Origin: Bacillota bacterium
Lineage (GTDB): Bacteria; Bacillota; Clostridia; Acetivibrionales; DSM-1351
Assembly: GCA_023400235.1 (NCBI GenBank)
Contig: JAEXFI010000034.1
Location: forward strand, 1 to 64,000
DNA: 64,000 nt
Direction: 5' to 3'
Made by a program: the position numbers and the translations under genes. The notes beneath the pieces were generated by a model, which was not told where the DNA came from, searched no databases, and saw only the letters and a program-made list of their open reading frames with translations. Each line of letters opens with the position of its first letter. Positions within the stretch are counted from its first letter, which is position 1. Positions 26,070 to 33,379 of this stretch are shown here, piece by piece.

Positions 26070-26822
26070 ATGGATGACAAAGCAGATGGATACAGTATCA
26101 AAATAGAAAAGCTGGTCAAAAAATTCGGAAATCTGATGGTGTTAAATAACATTGATCTTGAAATAAGCCCCGGAGAATTTGTGGCAATTGTAGGCAAAAG
26201 CGGCTGCGGGAAAAGTACCTTGCTCAGGCTGATTGAAGGTCTTGATACGTTGACGGAAGGGAGTATTAAAATAAACGGAAGGGAAAAGGCTGGTGTGGAT
26301 AGTAACATCAGATTTGTATTTCAGGAGCCAAGACTTCTCCCCTGGAAAAGTGTACTAAAAAATGTTCAGCTTGGAGCGCATCAGCAAAATGAGGCATTAG
26401 CTGCTGAGGCGCTGGAAAATGTCGGGCTGAAGGATAAGGAGGATATGTGGCCTTATACATTAAGCGGAGGACAAAAGCAAAGAGTATCACTTGCCAGAGC
26501 ATTAGCGGGCCATCCCAAGGTTCTTTTATTGGATGAACCCTTGGGGGCGTTGGATGCATTAACCAGGCTGGATATGCAGGAATTGATTGAGAACCTTTGG
26601 ACAAAACTTGGCTTTTCAGCTGTTATTGTTACTCATGATGTAAGTGAAGCTGTAAAACTTGCTGACAGAGTAATCGTAATAGATGAAAATGAAATCAAAC
26701 TGGACATAAAGATACAACTGACAAGACCCAGAGTAACCGGCAGCGATAGAAGCTATTATGAAAAAATCATTCTATCCAATATTATGAATCAGGAAGAAAC
26801 AACTAAAGACTATGCAATTTGA
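26070..26822 (+). CDS. ABC transporter ATPase, SsuB/TauB type
   Basis: 250 residues with Walker A VGKSGCGKSTLLR, Q-loop FQEPRLLPWKS (the PWxS form is typical for sulfonate/nitrate importers), signature LSGGQKQRVSLARAL, Walker B VLLLDEPLGALDA and the H-loop VTHDVSEA. The ATG at 26070 follows the preceding stop closely and uses the GGAGGG that lies inside the permease end (26054-26059). It energises the 24178-26067 importer. Confidence 0.93.
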   Translation: MDDKADGYSIKIEKLVKKFGNLMVLNNIDLEISPGEFVAIVGKSGCGKSTLLRLIEGLDTLTEGSIKINGREKAGVDSNIRFVFQEPRLLPWKSVLKNVQLGAHQQNEALAAEALENVGLKDKEDMWPYTLSGGQKQRVSLARALAGHPKVLLLDEPLGALDALTRLDMQELIENLWTKLGFSAVIVTHDVSEAVKLADRVIVIDENEIKLDIKIQLTRPRVTGSDRSYYEKIILSNIMNQEETTKDYAI

Positions 26823-26919
26823 TTAATACAAAGAATACAAAATGGCTTACATAAACTTATTAAAAATTCTTATTAAAAAATTCTTATTAATAAAACTTGA
26901 ACAAGAAAGGATTTCAATT

Positions 26920-27759
26920 ATGAAAGCAAAAACAAGCAAATTAATAGCATTGGGATTGATACTGGCACTTGGGGTTACTGCTGCAGGATGTGGGAAAAAC
27001 AGTTCAGACAGCAAGACAGGTGGCTCCGAAACAAAAGTAACCAAAGTGATCGTAGGTACTGGCAATGCTTATGAGCCATACTGCTACCTGGATGGAAAAG
27101 GTAATCTTGCAGGATATGAGTATGAGGTATTAAAAGCAGTTGATGAACTTCTCCCGCAGTATGAATTCACTTACCGGACCTCGGATTTTGCAAATGTACT
27201 GCTATCTCTTGACGCAGGAAAAATTGACATTGCTGCCCATCAGTATGAATGGAATAAAGAGCGGGACTCCAAGTATCTTTTCGGAAAAGAAGCTTATACA
27301 ACATACGTAACCTATGTCACCGTTGCAAGCGACAGAAACGATATAAAATCCTTTGACGATCTTCGGGGTAAGACTGTAAAGAGCTCAACCGGCTCCAATT
27401 CAACTTATGTTTTAGAAGGCTATAATAAAGAGCACTCAGACAATCCTATAAAAATAGCTTTTGTAAATAATTCAACTGATGAAGAGGTGGTAACCGGTCT
27501 TTTAAATGGAGTATGGGATGCGACTATTTATACAAAAAGAGATGTTGCCAAGCTGAATGCAGGCTATGGGGACAAAAAAGATGCCCTCAAAGTGGTAGGA
27601 GCTCCTGTACAGTCATCCTCAACCTACTTTATTTTTGACAAGAAAAACACAGAGCTTAAGGAGGCTGTAGATGGTGCTGTAAAGGAACTTCGTGAGAATG
27701 GAAGGCTTTCAAAAATATCCATTGATTTTATTGGCGGAGACTATACAGAAAGCGAGTAA
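26920..27759 (+). CDS. Amino-acid ABC transporter substrate-binding lipoprotein, cystine/polar type
   Basis: 279 residues with lipobox TAAGC (Cys24) and a family 3 solute-binding fold: 'GTGNAYEPYCYLDGKGNLAGYEYEVLKAV' type N-lobe (quoted in part as YEPYCYLDGKG), AAHQYEWNKERDSKYLF, and a DDLRGKTVKSSTGSNSTY hinge region. The HQ(Y/W)xxNPER-like motif is characteristic of TcyK/TcyJ-type cystine-binding proteins. The start is the ATG at 26920 behind AAGAAAGGA. An upstream ATG at 26842 lies in an A+T-rich stretch with a duplicated ATTCTTATTAA. Confidence 0.88.
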   Translation: MKAKTSKLIALGLILALGVTAAGCGKNSSDSKTGGSETKVTKVIVGTGNAYEPYCYLDGKGNLAGYEYEVLKAVDELLPQYEFTYRTSDFANVLLSLDAGKIDIAAHQYEWNKERDSKYLFGKEAYTTYVTYVTVASDRNDIKSFDDLRGKTVKSSTGSNSTYVLEGYNKEHSDNPIKIAFVNNSTDEEVVTGLLNGVWDATIYTKRDVAKLNAGYGDKKDALKVVGAPVQSSSTYFIFDKKNTELKEAVDGAVKELRENGRLSKISIDFIGGDYTESE

Positions 27760-27762
27760 GTT

Positions 27763-28482
27763 ATGGGAGAATTGTTCAAATGGGATAGGTTCTTTGAAAA
27801 TATACCGAAAATAGTTCCATATTTATCAGTAACATCTGCAATTGTCATTTTTGCAACAGTGCTTGGAGTTGTATTGGGAATTGCTATTGCATTTGTAAAT
27901 ATGAAGAAGCTGCCGGTACTGCATCAGTTCTTTAAGGTATACGTTTCATTTATGAGAGGAACACCCATGCTGGTACAGCTGATGCTTGTGTACTATGGCT
28001 TGCCGGTACTGATTGATTCTGCGTTTGGTACTAATATCAACCGTGAATGGGGTGCGATAACCTTTGCATATATTACATTTATATTGAATCAGGGAGCATT
28101 TCTTTCAGCTATTTTTTATAGTGCAATCACTTCCATTCCATATGGTCAGACAGAAGCAGGACTTAGTGTTGGTCTGACTGAAATTCAGACATTCAGAAGA
28201 ATTATTCTTCCACAAATGGTTAGAGTTGCTCTTCCTCCTTTTGGCTCTGATTTGGTAGGCTTATTCCAGAATTCATCCTTAGTATTTCTGATTGGTGTTA
28301 CGGATATCATGGGAAGAGCCAAGACCATTGGTACAGCAACAAAACATGTGCTGGAGGCATATATTTTTGTCGCGGTCATTTACATAATAATCAGTTTGCT
28401 TGTTCGAGGCCTGTTCAGATATCTCAATTATAAATTTGAATTTGGAAAAGCACGCAAAACCATAATACTTGAGGAAATCTAA
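27763..28482 (+). CDS. Amino-acid ABC transporter permease (TcyL-like)
   Basis: A 239-residue HisM/GlnP-type permease with the typical first helix region, the conserved FMRGTPMLVQLMLVYYGLP segment near 65-85 and the EAA loop EAGLSVGLTEIQTFRRIILP near 125-150. It begins three bases after the binding protein. It pairs with the next permease, as TcyL and TcyM do in Bacillus. Confidence 0.92.
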   Translation: MGELFKWDRFFENIPKIVPYLSVTSAIVIFATVLGVVLGIAIAFVNMKKLPVLHQFFKVYVSFMRGTPMLVQLMLVYYGLPVLIDSAFGTNINREWGAITFAYITFILNQGAFLSAIFYSAITSIPYGQTEAGLSVGLTEIQTFRRIILPQMVRVALPPFGSDLVGLFQNSSLVFLIGVTDIMGRAKTIGTATKHVLEAYIFVAVIYIIISLLVRGLFRYLNYKFEFGKARKTIILEEI

Positions 28483-28502
28483 GAAAAGAAGAGGAATGAC
28501 AG

Positions 28503-29213
28503 ATGGGCTTTAATTCAGGTTATTTTTGGGAATGCCTCATATCTGGAATCATATATATTCCAAATACAATAAAACTGGTGTTTATTTCATTATTTGCCGG
28601 ATTTGTATTAGGAACCCTCATAGCACTCATACGAGTATATGAGGTACCGGTTATAAATAAGGTTCTGGCAATATTTGTGACTGTGTATCAGGGTGTTCCG
28701 ATTGTAGTTGCACTGCTGCTCTATAATCTGCTTTTTATGCTGGAATTTAATAATCTGGCAAAGTTCTTACATCTAAGTAAGACAGTAAAAGATGTGGACA
28801 ATATCTGGGTTGGAATTTTTGCTTTGACTCTGACTGCCATCTGTTCTATGTCTGAAGTTATAAGAGGGGCACTGCTTTCCATTGATAAGGGACAGGATGA
28901 AGCCGGGTACTCTGTGGGATTAACAAAGGTCCAGACTATACGGCGGATCATAGTTCCGCAGATGATACCGGTAGCCATACCCATGATGATTAATAATATT
29001 GTGGGACTCATCAAGGCATCCTCTGTGGTAATGGCAATCGGCATTACAGAAATTACAGCAGGGGCTATTATTCCTGGGTCCAGAACCTATTCCTTCTTTG
29101 AGGGATATGCGGCGGCAGCTTTGATTTACTGGACATTTACAGTGTTTATTGAATATCTTGCAGGACGATTAAGAAAACATACAGGTAAGTTCAAAAGGAG
29201 TTTATATGATTGA
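28503..29213 (+). CDS. Amino-acid ABC transporter permease (TcyM-like)
   Basis: A 236-residue second HisM-type permease: [19 protein letters not shown] near 60-78 and [20 protein letters not shown] near 134-154. The ATG at 28503 has GAGGA just upstream. It overlaps the ATPase gene by eight bases. Two unequal permeases with one binding protein and one ATPase match the L-cystine importer TcyJKLMN layout (here with a single binding protein). Confidence 0.92.
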   Translation: MGFNSGYFWECLISGIIYIPNTIKLVFISLFAGFVLGTLIALIRVYEVPVINKVLAIFVTVYQGVPIVVALLLYNLLFMLEFNNLAKFLHLSKTVKDVDNIWVGIFALTLTAICSMSEVIRGALLSIDKGQDEAGYSVGLTKVQTIRRIIVPQMIPVAIPMMINNIVGLIKASSVVMAIGITEITAGAIIPGSRTYSFFEGYAAAALIYWTFTVFIEYLAGRLRKHTGKFKRSLYD

Positions 29214-29961
29214 AGTAAGTAATGTAAAAAAGTCCTTTGGAAAATCAGAGGTGTTAAAAGGGGTATCGGTGCAGGTTGAGGATGGCGAAGTCGTGGTTAT
29301 TTTAGGACCCAGTGGCTCCGGCAAGACAACCTTGTTACGCTGTCTCAATTTTCTGGAAACAGCAGATAGCGGAGAACTGTCTATGGGAGACATCAGCGTC
29401 AATCTGAAAAAAGCCAATAAAAAGCAGATACTCCATATTCGGCGTAAAATGGCTTTTGTATTTCAGAATTACAATTTGTTTGCCAATAAAACAGCTTTGG
29501 AGAATGTTATGGAGGGTCTTGTCACTGCAAGAAAGCTTCCAAGGGACAAGGCAAGGGAACAGGCAAAAGAGGCCTTGGACTGGGTTGGATTATCAGACAA
29601 ATATGACTATTATCCTTCCAGGCTTTCTGGAGGGCAGCAGCAGCGGGTAGGTATTGCAAGAGCTTTCGTTCTGAATCCGGAGGTTATCCTTTTTGACGAG
29701 CCAACTTCAGCTCTTGATCCGGAATTAGTTGGTGAGATTCTTGACCTGATAAAGCGTGTTGCACAAAAGGGAATTACAATGATTGTGGTGACACATGAGA
29801 TGTCCTTTGCTCAGGATGTGGCCGACAAAGTTATATTCATGGATGAAGGGGTGGTAGTGGAAGAGGGCTCACCGGCTCAGATTTTTTCAAGACCCAGGGA
29901 AGAAAGAACCAAGCAGTTTTTATCAAGAATAATTTCATTGGAAGCAAACTATTCAATCTAG
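29206..29961 (+). CDS. Amino-acid ABC transporter ATPase (TcyN-like)
   Basis: 251 residues: Walker [15 protein letters not shown]-loop [19 protein letters not shown], signature [15 protein letters not shown], Walker [16 protein letters not shown]-loop VTHEMSFA. The '[21 protein letters not shown]' type C-terminus ([13 protein letters not shown]) is that of polar amino-acid importers. It completes the second importer of the operon. A 106-base gap without an evident terminator leads to the nitrogenase-like genes. Confidence 0.93.
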   Translation: MIEVSNVKKSFGKSEVLKGVSVQVEDGEVVVILGPSGSGKTTLLRCLNFLETADSGELSMGDISVNLKKANKKQILHIRRKMAFVFQNYNLFANKTALENVMEGLVTARKLPRDKAREQAKEALDWVGLSDKYDYYPSRLSGGQQQRVGIARAFVLNPEVILFDEPTSALDPELVGEILDLIKRVAQKGITMIVVTHEMSFAQDVADKVIFMDEGVVVEEGSPAQIFSRPREERTKQFLSRIISLEANYSI

Positions 29962-30067
29962 GCATTGGATGAGGGATTCATTCCATATTTCATACAAAAA
30001 TAAGATAAGAAGATAGATAAGAAACAAGGAACCAATTGTAACAGTAAAAATAAAGGAAGGTGGAAGT

Positions 30068-31516
30068 ATGTCAGGTGAACAATATTCAGGTGTCAGAGAA
30101 AGCATACCCTGCAGGATAAATGATTTGGGAACGACTGGAAAGGATGCTGAGAATAATTTTAGAAAAGGATGTTTAAAGGCGGCAGATAGAAGCTTCGCAC
30201 AGGGTTTACAATGTCAGCAGATAAATAGTATGGCGGCATTAATGTCCTTGGAGGATTCGGTTTTCATTTCGCATTCACCCCAGGGGTGTGTAGGCTGCTC
30301 TGTCATGGCGGTAGATATGTACCGGGTTGGACAGGCGCATAGAGGTATAAAAAACATAAGGAATCCTAAAATTATCGTTACAAATATAGATCAGAAGTCT
30401 GTGGTTTTTGGAGGTGAGCAAAAATTAAGGGATTCTGTGAAAAAAGCAATCGACAGATATAATCCTGAATTGATATTTATTTATGCGTCGTGTGCGTCAG
30501 GTATTATTGGAGATGATATAGATGCGATTTCAGCAGATTTACAGAAGGAAACCGACAGTGTAATAGTGCCCATTCATTGTGAGGGCTTCAAGTCAAAAAT
30601 ATGCGCATCCGGATTTGATGCAGCGTTTTTAGCCATAAATAAACACATATTAAAACATGAAAAATTGCCAAAGGAAAAAGGTCTGGTAAATTTATTTGCA
30701 CCAACCACAATAAGCTATGCAGATCAGACAGAAATAGAGCGAATGCTGTCTCTGATTGAGGTAAAGGTAAATTATATTCCATTTTACAGTTCGTTGGATA
30801 AAATCAAAACAATACCACAGGCAGAAGCATCTACTTCAATATGTAAAGTATTTGCAGATGAATTTATGAAAACACTTTGGGAAGATTATGAGATTCCGTA
30901 TTCACATACTGTGATGCCAATTGGCGTACATAATACAGATAAATGGTACAGGGGTATTGCAAAGGTACTTGGCAAAGAGAAGGAGGTTGAAGAAATTATT
31001 GCGAAGGAGCATGAACGAATTGAACCCTTAGTTGCAAAATTAAAAGCTCGTTTACAGGGGAAAAGAGTGTTTATATGCGGCGGAACAGGGCGTTCCTTTG
31101 CGGCAGCAGCTTTGATTGATGATTTTGGCATGGAGCTGGTAGGCTTGGAAACACCAACCTATGATGAGGATGCACAAGAAGATATTGAATATTTAATTGA
31201 AATACATGAGGACTTTGTATTGGATATTGCAAATATGCAGCCTTTTGAGCAGGTGAATTTATTAAGCAAGTTAAAGCCCGATGCATTTATAGGAGTACCG
31301 CTATGGGCAGCAAAACTGGGAATTCCAACTACACATGTGCTGGATGGGAAACGACCGACCATGGGCTATGACGGATTATTATTTTTGGGCAATAAGATAG
31401 CCGATCAGCTTAAAAATCCAGGTTTCAATGTAAAACTGTCACAGCACGTAAAACTGCCATATAAAGCCAGCTGGTATGAAGAAGATGCATTCAAGTATAT
31501 AGAGAGTGGGGAGTAA
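30068..31516 (+). CDS. Nitrogenase component 1-like protein, NifD-type subunit with cofactor ligands
   Basis: 482 residues of the nitrogenase component 1 oxidoreductase family. Cys49, Cys74 (SHSPQGC) and Cys142 (YASCASGIIGDD) have nearly the spacing of the NifD P-cluster cysteines 62, 88 and 154. Cys259 lies 17 residues before an Ile-Pro, where NifD has cofactor ligand Cys275. His423 in HVLDGKRPTMGYDG aligns without gaps to the NifD segment containing cofactor ligand His442. These alignments are by eye. It therefore appears able to hold a P-cluster and a NifB-type cofactor, unlike the BchN/CfbD-type relatives that lack these ligands. It is not a standard NifD: neighbours are importers, a dehydrogenase and an aminotransferase, with no nifH, nifE, nifN or nifB. 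Methylthio-alkane reductase (MarDK) of Rhodospirillum rubrum is the nearest characterised concept. Confidence 0.88.
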   Translation: MSGEQYSGVRESIPCRINDLGTTGKDAENNFRKGCLKAADRSFAQGLQCQQINSMAALMSLEDSVFISHSPQGCVGCSVMAVDMYRVGQAHRGIKNIRNPKIIVTNIDQKSVVFGGEQKLRDSVKKAIDRYNPELIFIYASCASGIIGDDIDAISADLQKETDSVIVPIHCEGFKSKICASGFDAAFLAINKHILKHEKLPKEKGLVNLFAPTTISYADQTEIERMLSLIEVKVNYIPFYSSLDKIKTIPQAEASTSICKVFADEFMKTLWEDYEIPYSHTVMPIGVHNTDKWYRGIAKVLGKEKEVEEIIAKEHERIEPLVAKLKARLQGKRVFICGGTGRSFAAAALIDDFGMELVGLETPTYDEDAQEDIEYLIEIHEDFVLDIANMQPFEQVNLLSKLKPDAFIGVPLWAAKLGIPTTHVLDGKRPTMGYDGLLFLGNKIADQLKNPGFNVKLSQHVKLPYKASWYEEDAFKYIESGE

Positions 31517-31518
31517 AT

Positions 31519-32808
31519 ATGTCTCAAATATTAGAAAATCCAAGAGGGGGATGTGTACTTGCGGGTATTAATTCTGTATTAGGGGCAATTGACAGGGTTT
31601 GCCCGGTGTATCATGCGGGACCAGGATGTTGCATGCAGACAACAGCATCCGATCAGGGACAATCGGGGCATAAGAGCGCCAGCTTTGTAAGCGGTGTTTC
31701 ATTACCCTCCAGCAACATGCTGGAAAGAGAAGTGGTATTTGGCGGCGTAAATAAACTCAGAACCACAATCCAGGGAGCTGTGGATATTATGGATGCAGAT
31801 GATTTTTTTGTATTGACAGGCTGTACAGCGGGGATTATTGGAGATGATATTGTAAGCGTTACAGAGGAGTTCAGGGCCAAAGGCCATAATGTGTATCCAA
31901 TAGAAACGCCGGGCTTTGCAGGAGACAGCAATTTGGGATATGAAGTGGTTTGGAATGCAATGCTGGATCAGATTATAGAAGAAAAGCTGCCAAAGAATGA
32001 AAAACTGGTAAATATTTTTGGTGTTGTTCCATATCGTGATCCTTTCTGGAGTGGAAGTCTGGAGGAAATAAAAAGAATCTTGAATCTTTTGGGCTTGACG
32101 GTGAATACTTTTTTTACAAACCATCAGGGAATAAATGATATAAGAAAATGTTCTGCGGCTGCTCTGAATATTATTATCAATCCATGGTTATTTAAAGAAC
32201 CTGCCAGGAAGTTTGAAGAGAAATTCGGAGTGCCTTCCATCAGGATATCAGGAATGCCAATAGGGGCAACTGATACCACAAGCTTTGTCAGAAAAGTGGC
32301 AGAAGCTTTAAAACTGGATAAAAGCATGGTTGAAGGGATGGTTGCACAGGAAGAGGATTACGTATACAGCTATCTTGCACAATCCATCGGAGCCCTTGGC
32401 TGGAAACGGTTTGCAGTTGTTGCTGACGCTTCAGGTGCCGTGGGTTTTACACGATATCTGGCAAATGATTATAGTTTTACACCTGTGCTGGTTGTTATTT
32501 CAGAGCCGATTTTTAGTGAAGAGGATAAGCTTGGCATCATAGAGCAAATAACAGCGCTGGAATATGCAAAACCTCCAAAGATTGTGTTTACGGCTGATCA
32601 GTACGAAATCAACCAGGCTATTATTGCCGAGGAGGAAGATCTGACGCTGCTGATAGGAAGCAGTAGTGAAAGAGAAGTTGGCTTACAAAAGAACCTTCAG
32701 TTTATTACTGCGTCGTTTCCTATAAATGAACGCCTGATATTCAATCGTACTTATGCAGGATATCGGGGAAGTTTAACATTTACAGAGGATTTATATGATA
32801 ATTTGTAG
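31519..32808 (+). CDS. Nitrogenase component 1-like protein, NifK-type subunit
   Basis: 429 residues, starting two bases after the NifD-like gene with GTGGGGAG upstream. Cys12 (PRGGC), Cys37 or Cys38 (HAGPGCC) and Cys102 (LTGCTAGIIGDD) repeat the pattern of the NifK P-cluster cysteines 70, 95 and 153; the Cys12-Cys37 distance equals that of NifK. It is shorter than NifK, lacking the N-terminal extension, like many nitrogenase-like K subunits. It would form an alpha2beta2 complex with the preceding protein. Electron supply must come from a NifH-type reductase encoded elsewhere. The last third has no cofactor-ligand His motif comparable to that of its partner. Confidence 0.87.
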   Translation: MSQILENPRGGCVLAGINSVLGAIDRVCPVYHAGPGCCMQTTASDQGQSGHKSASFVSGVSLPSSNMLEREVVFGGVNKLRTTIQGAVDIMDADDFFVLTGCTAGIIGDDIVSVTEEFRAKGHNVYPIETPGFAGDSNLGYEVVWNAMLDQIIEEKLPKNEKLVNIFGVVPYRDPFWSGSLEEIKRILNLLGLTVNTFFTNHQGINDIRKCSAAALNIIINPWLFKEPARKFEEKFGVPSIRISGMPIGATDTTSFVRKVAEALKLDKSMVEGMVAQEEDYVYSYLAQSIGALGWKRFAVVADASGAVGFTRYLANDYSFTPVLVVISEPIFSEEDKLGIIEQITALEYAKPPKIVFTADQYEINQAIIAEEEDLTLLIGSSSEREVGLQKNLQFITASFPINERLIFNRTYAGYRGSLTFTEDLYDNL

Positions 32809-33142
32809 GATTTTTTCAAGAGCTATTCTGAAACCATTTATAGAACAGGCATTATTGCAGTTAAGCAATTTTTAGAAAAAGTACCTGCCGATTAGCCACA
32901 CTCCCCACAGGGGAACATTCGGAAAGCGGTTTATGGCGGGGCGTAGGCGCTTGCACGCCTTCTGGTTTGAGAATAAATCATTTTTGTTTGTCAAGAGACA
33001 ATTTTAATTTCATATCTGCTTTTTAAGTGTAAAAATGAGTCTTTTAAGTGTAAAGGCTCATTTTTTCTTTGTCTCATGATAACCTCTTGGCGTAGATTGT
33101 AGAAAAATCTGCATTTATTCCAGCGTAAAGGAGCGTGATAGT
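32809..33142 (+). other. Intergenic region at the edge of the G+C-rich block
   Basis: 334 bases without a credible gene. It includes a short G+C-rich stretch (about 32900-32965) and then a terminator-like hairpin at 33034-33066. The ribosome site AAAGGAG of the next small gene lies at its end. The join between A+T-rich and G+C-richer sequence falls here. Confidence 0.5.
33034..33066 (+). terminator. Terminator-like hairpin
   Basis: AATGAG (33034-33039) pairs with CTCATT (33057-33062) followed by a T run; TTTTAAGTGTAAA occurs twice around it. It is a plausible end for the nitrogenase-like operon, though 225 bases after its last stop. Confidence 0.5.
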
Positions 33143-33364
33143 ATGGAAAATCGTCGGCGCAGGCAGGAGGATTCGCCCCTTTCTGCCCCCAATGCAGAAG
33201 GCAATGTGTGGCCAAAACAAGTTTGTCCGGCTTTCGAGCCGAGAGCCGGTACCCCGGAGGGCTTGCAGCAGTGCTGGTATTGCCGGTGTGCCGATTTTCA
33301 TTTGGACAAGCCCCGTTCGCTCGATGTGGGCATATGCTGCTGGCCGAAAAAAATATCAAAATAG
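33143..33364 (+). CDS. Small Cys-rich protein of unknown function
   Basis: 73 residues; AAAGGAG is properly spaced before the ATG. The protein is basic at the N-terminus and has a CWYCRCADFHL motif and a closing VGICCWP motif, so at least five cysteines could bind a metal. I recall similar small proteins upstream of surface-protein genes in gut Firmicutes, but cannot name a function. It ends 15 bases before the large SLH protein and shares its G+C-rich character. An overlapping frame (33135-33383) gives no sensible protein. Confidence 0.6.
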   Translation: MENRRRRQEDSPLSAPNAEGNVWPKQVCPAFEPRAGTPEGLQQCWYCRCADFHLDKPRSLDVGICCWPKKISK

Positions 33365-33379
33365 GAGGATAAAGATAAC

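Noticed and set aside
30068..32808. Molybdenum nitrogenase nifDK proper
   Set aside because: No nifH, nifE, nifN or nifB nearby, a short K subunit, and transporter/aminotransferase neighbours; the sequences are nitrogenase-like rather than canonical.
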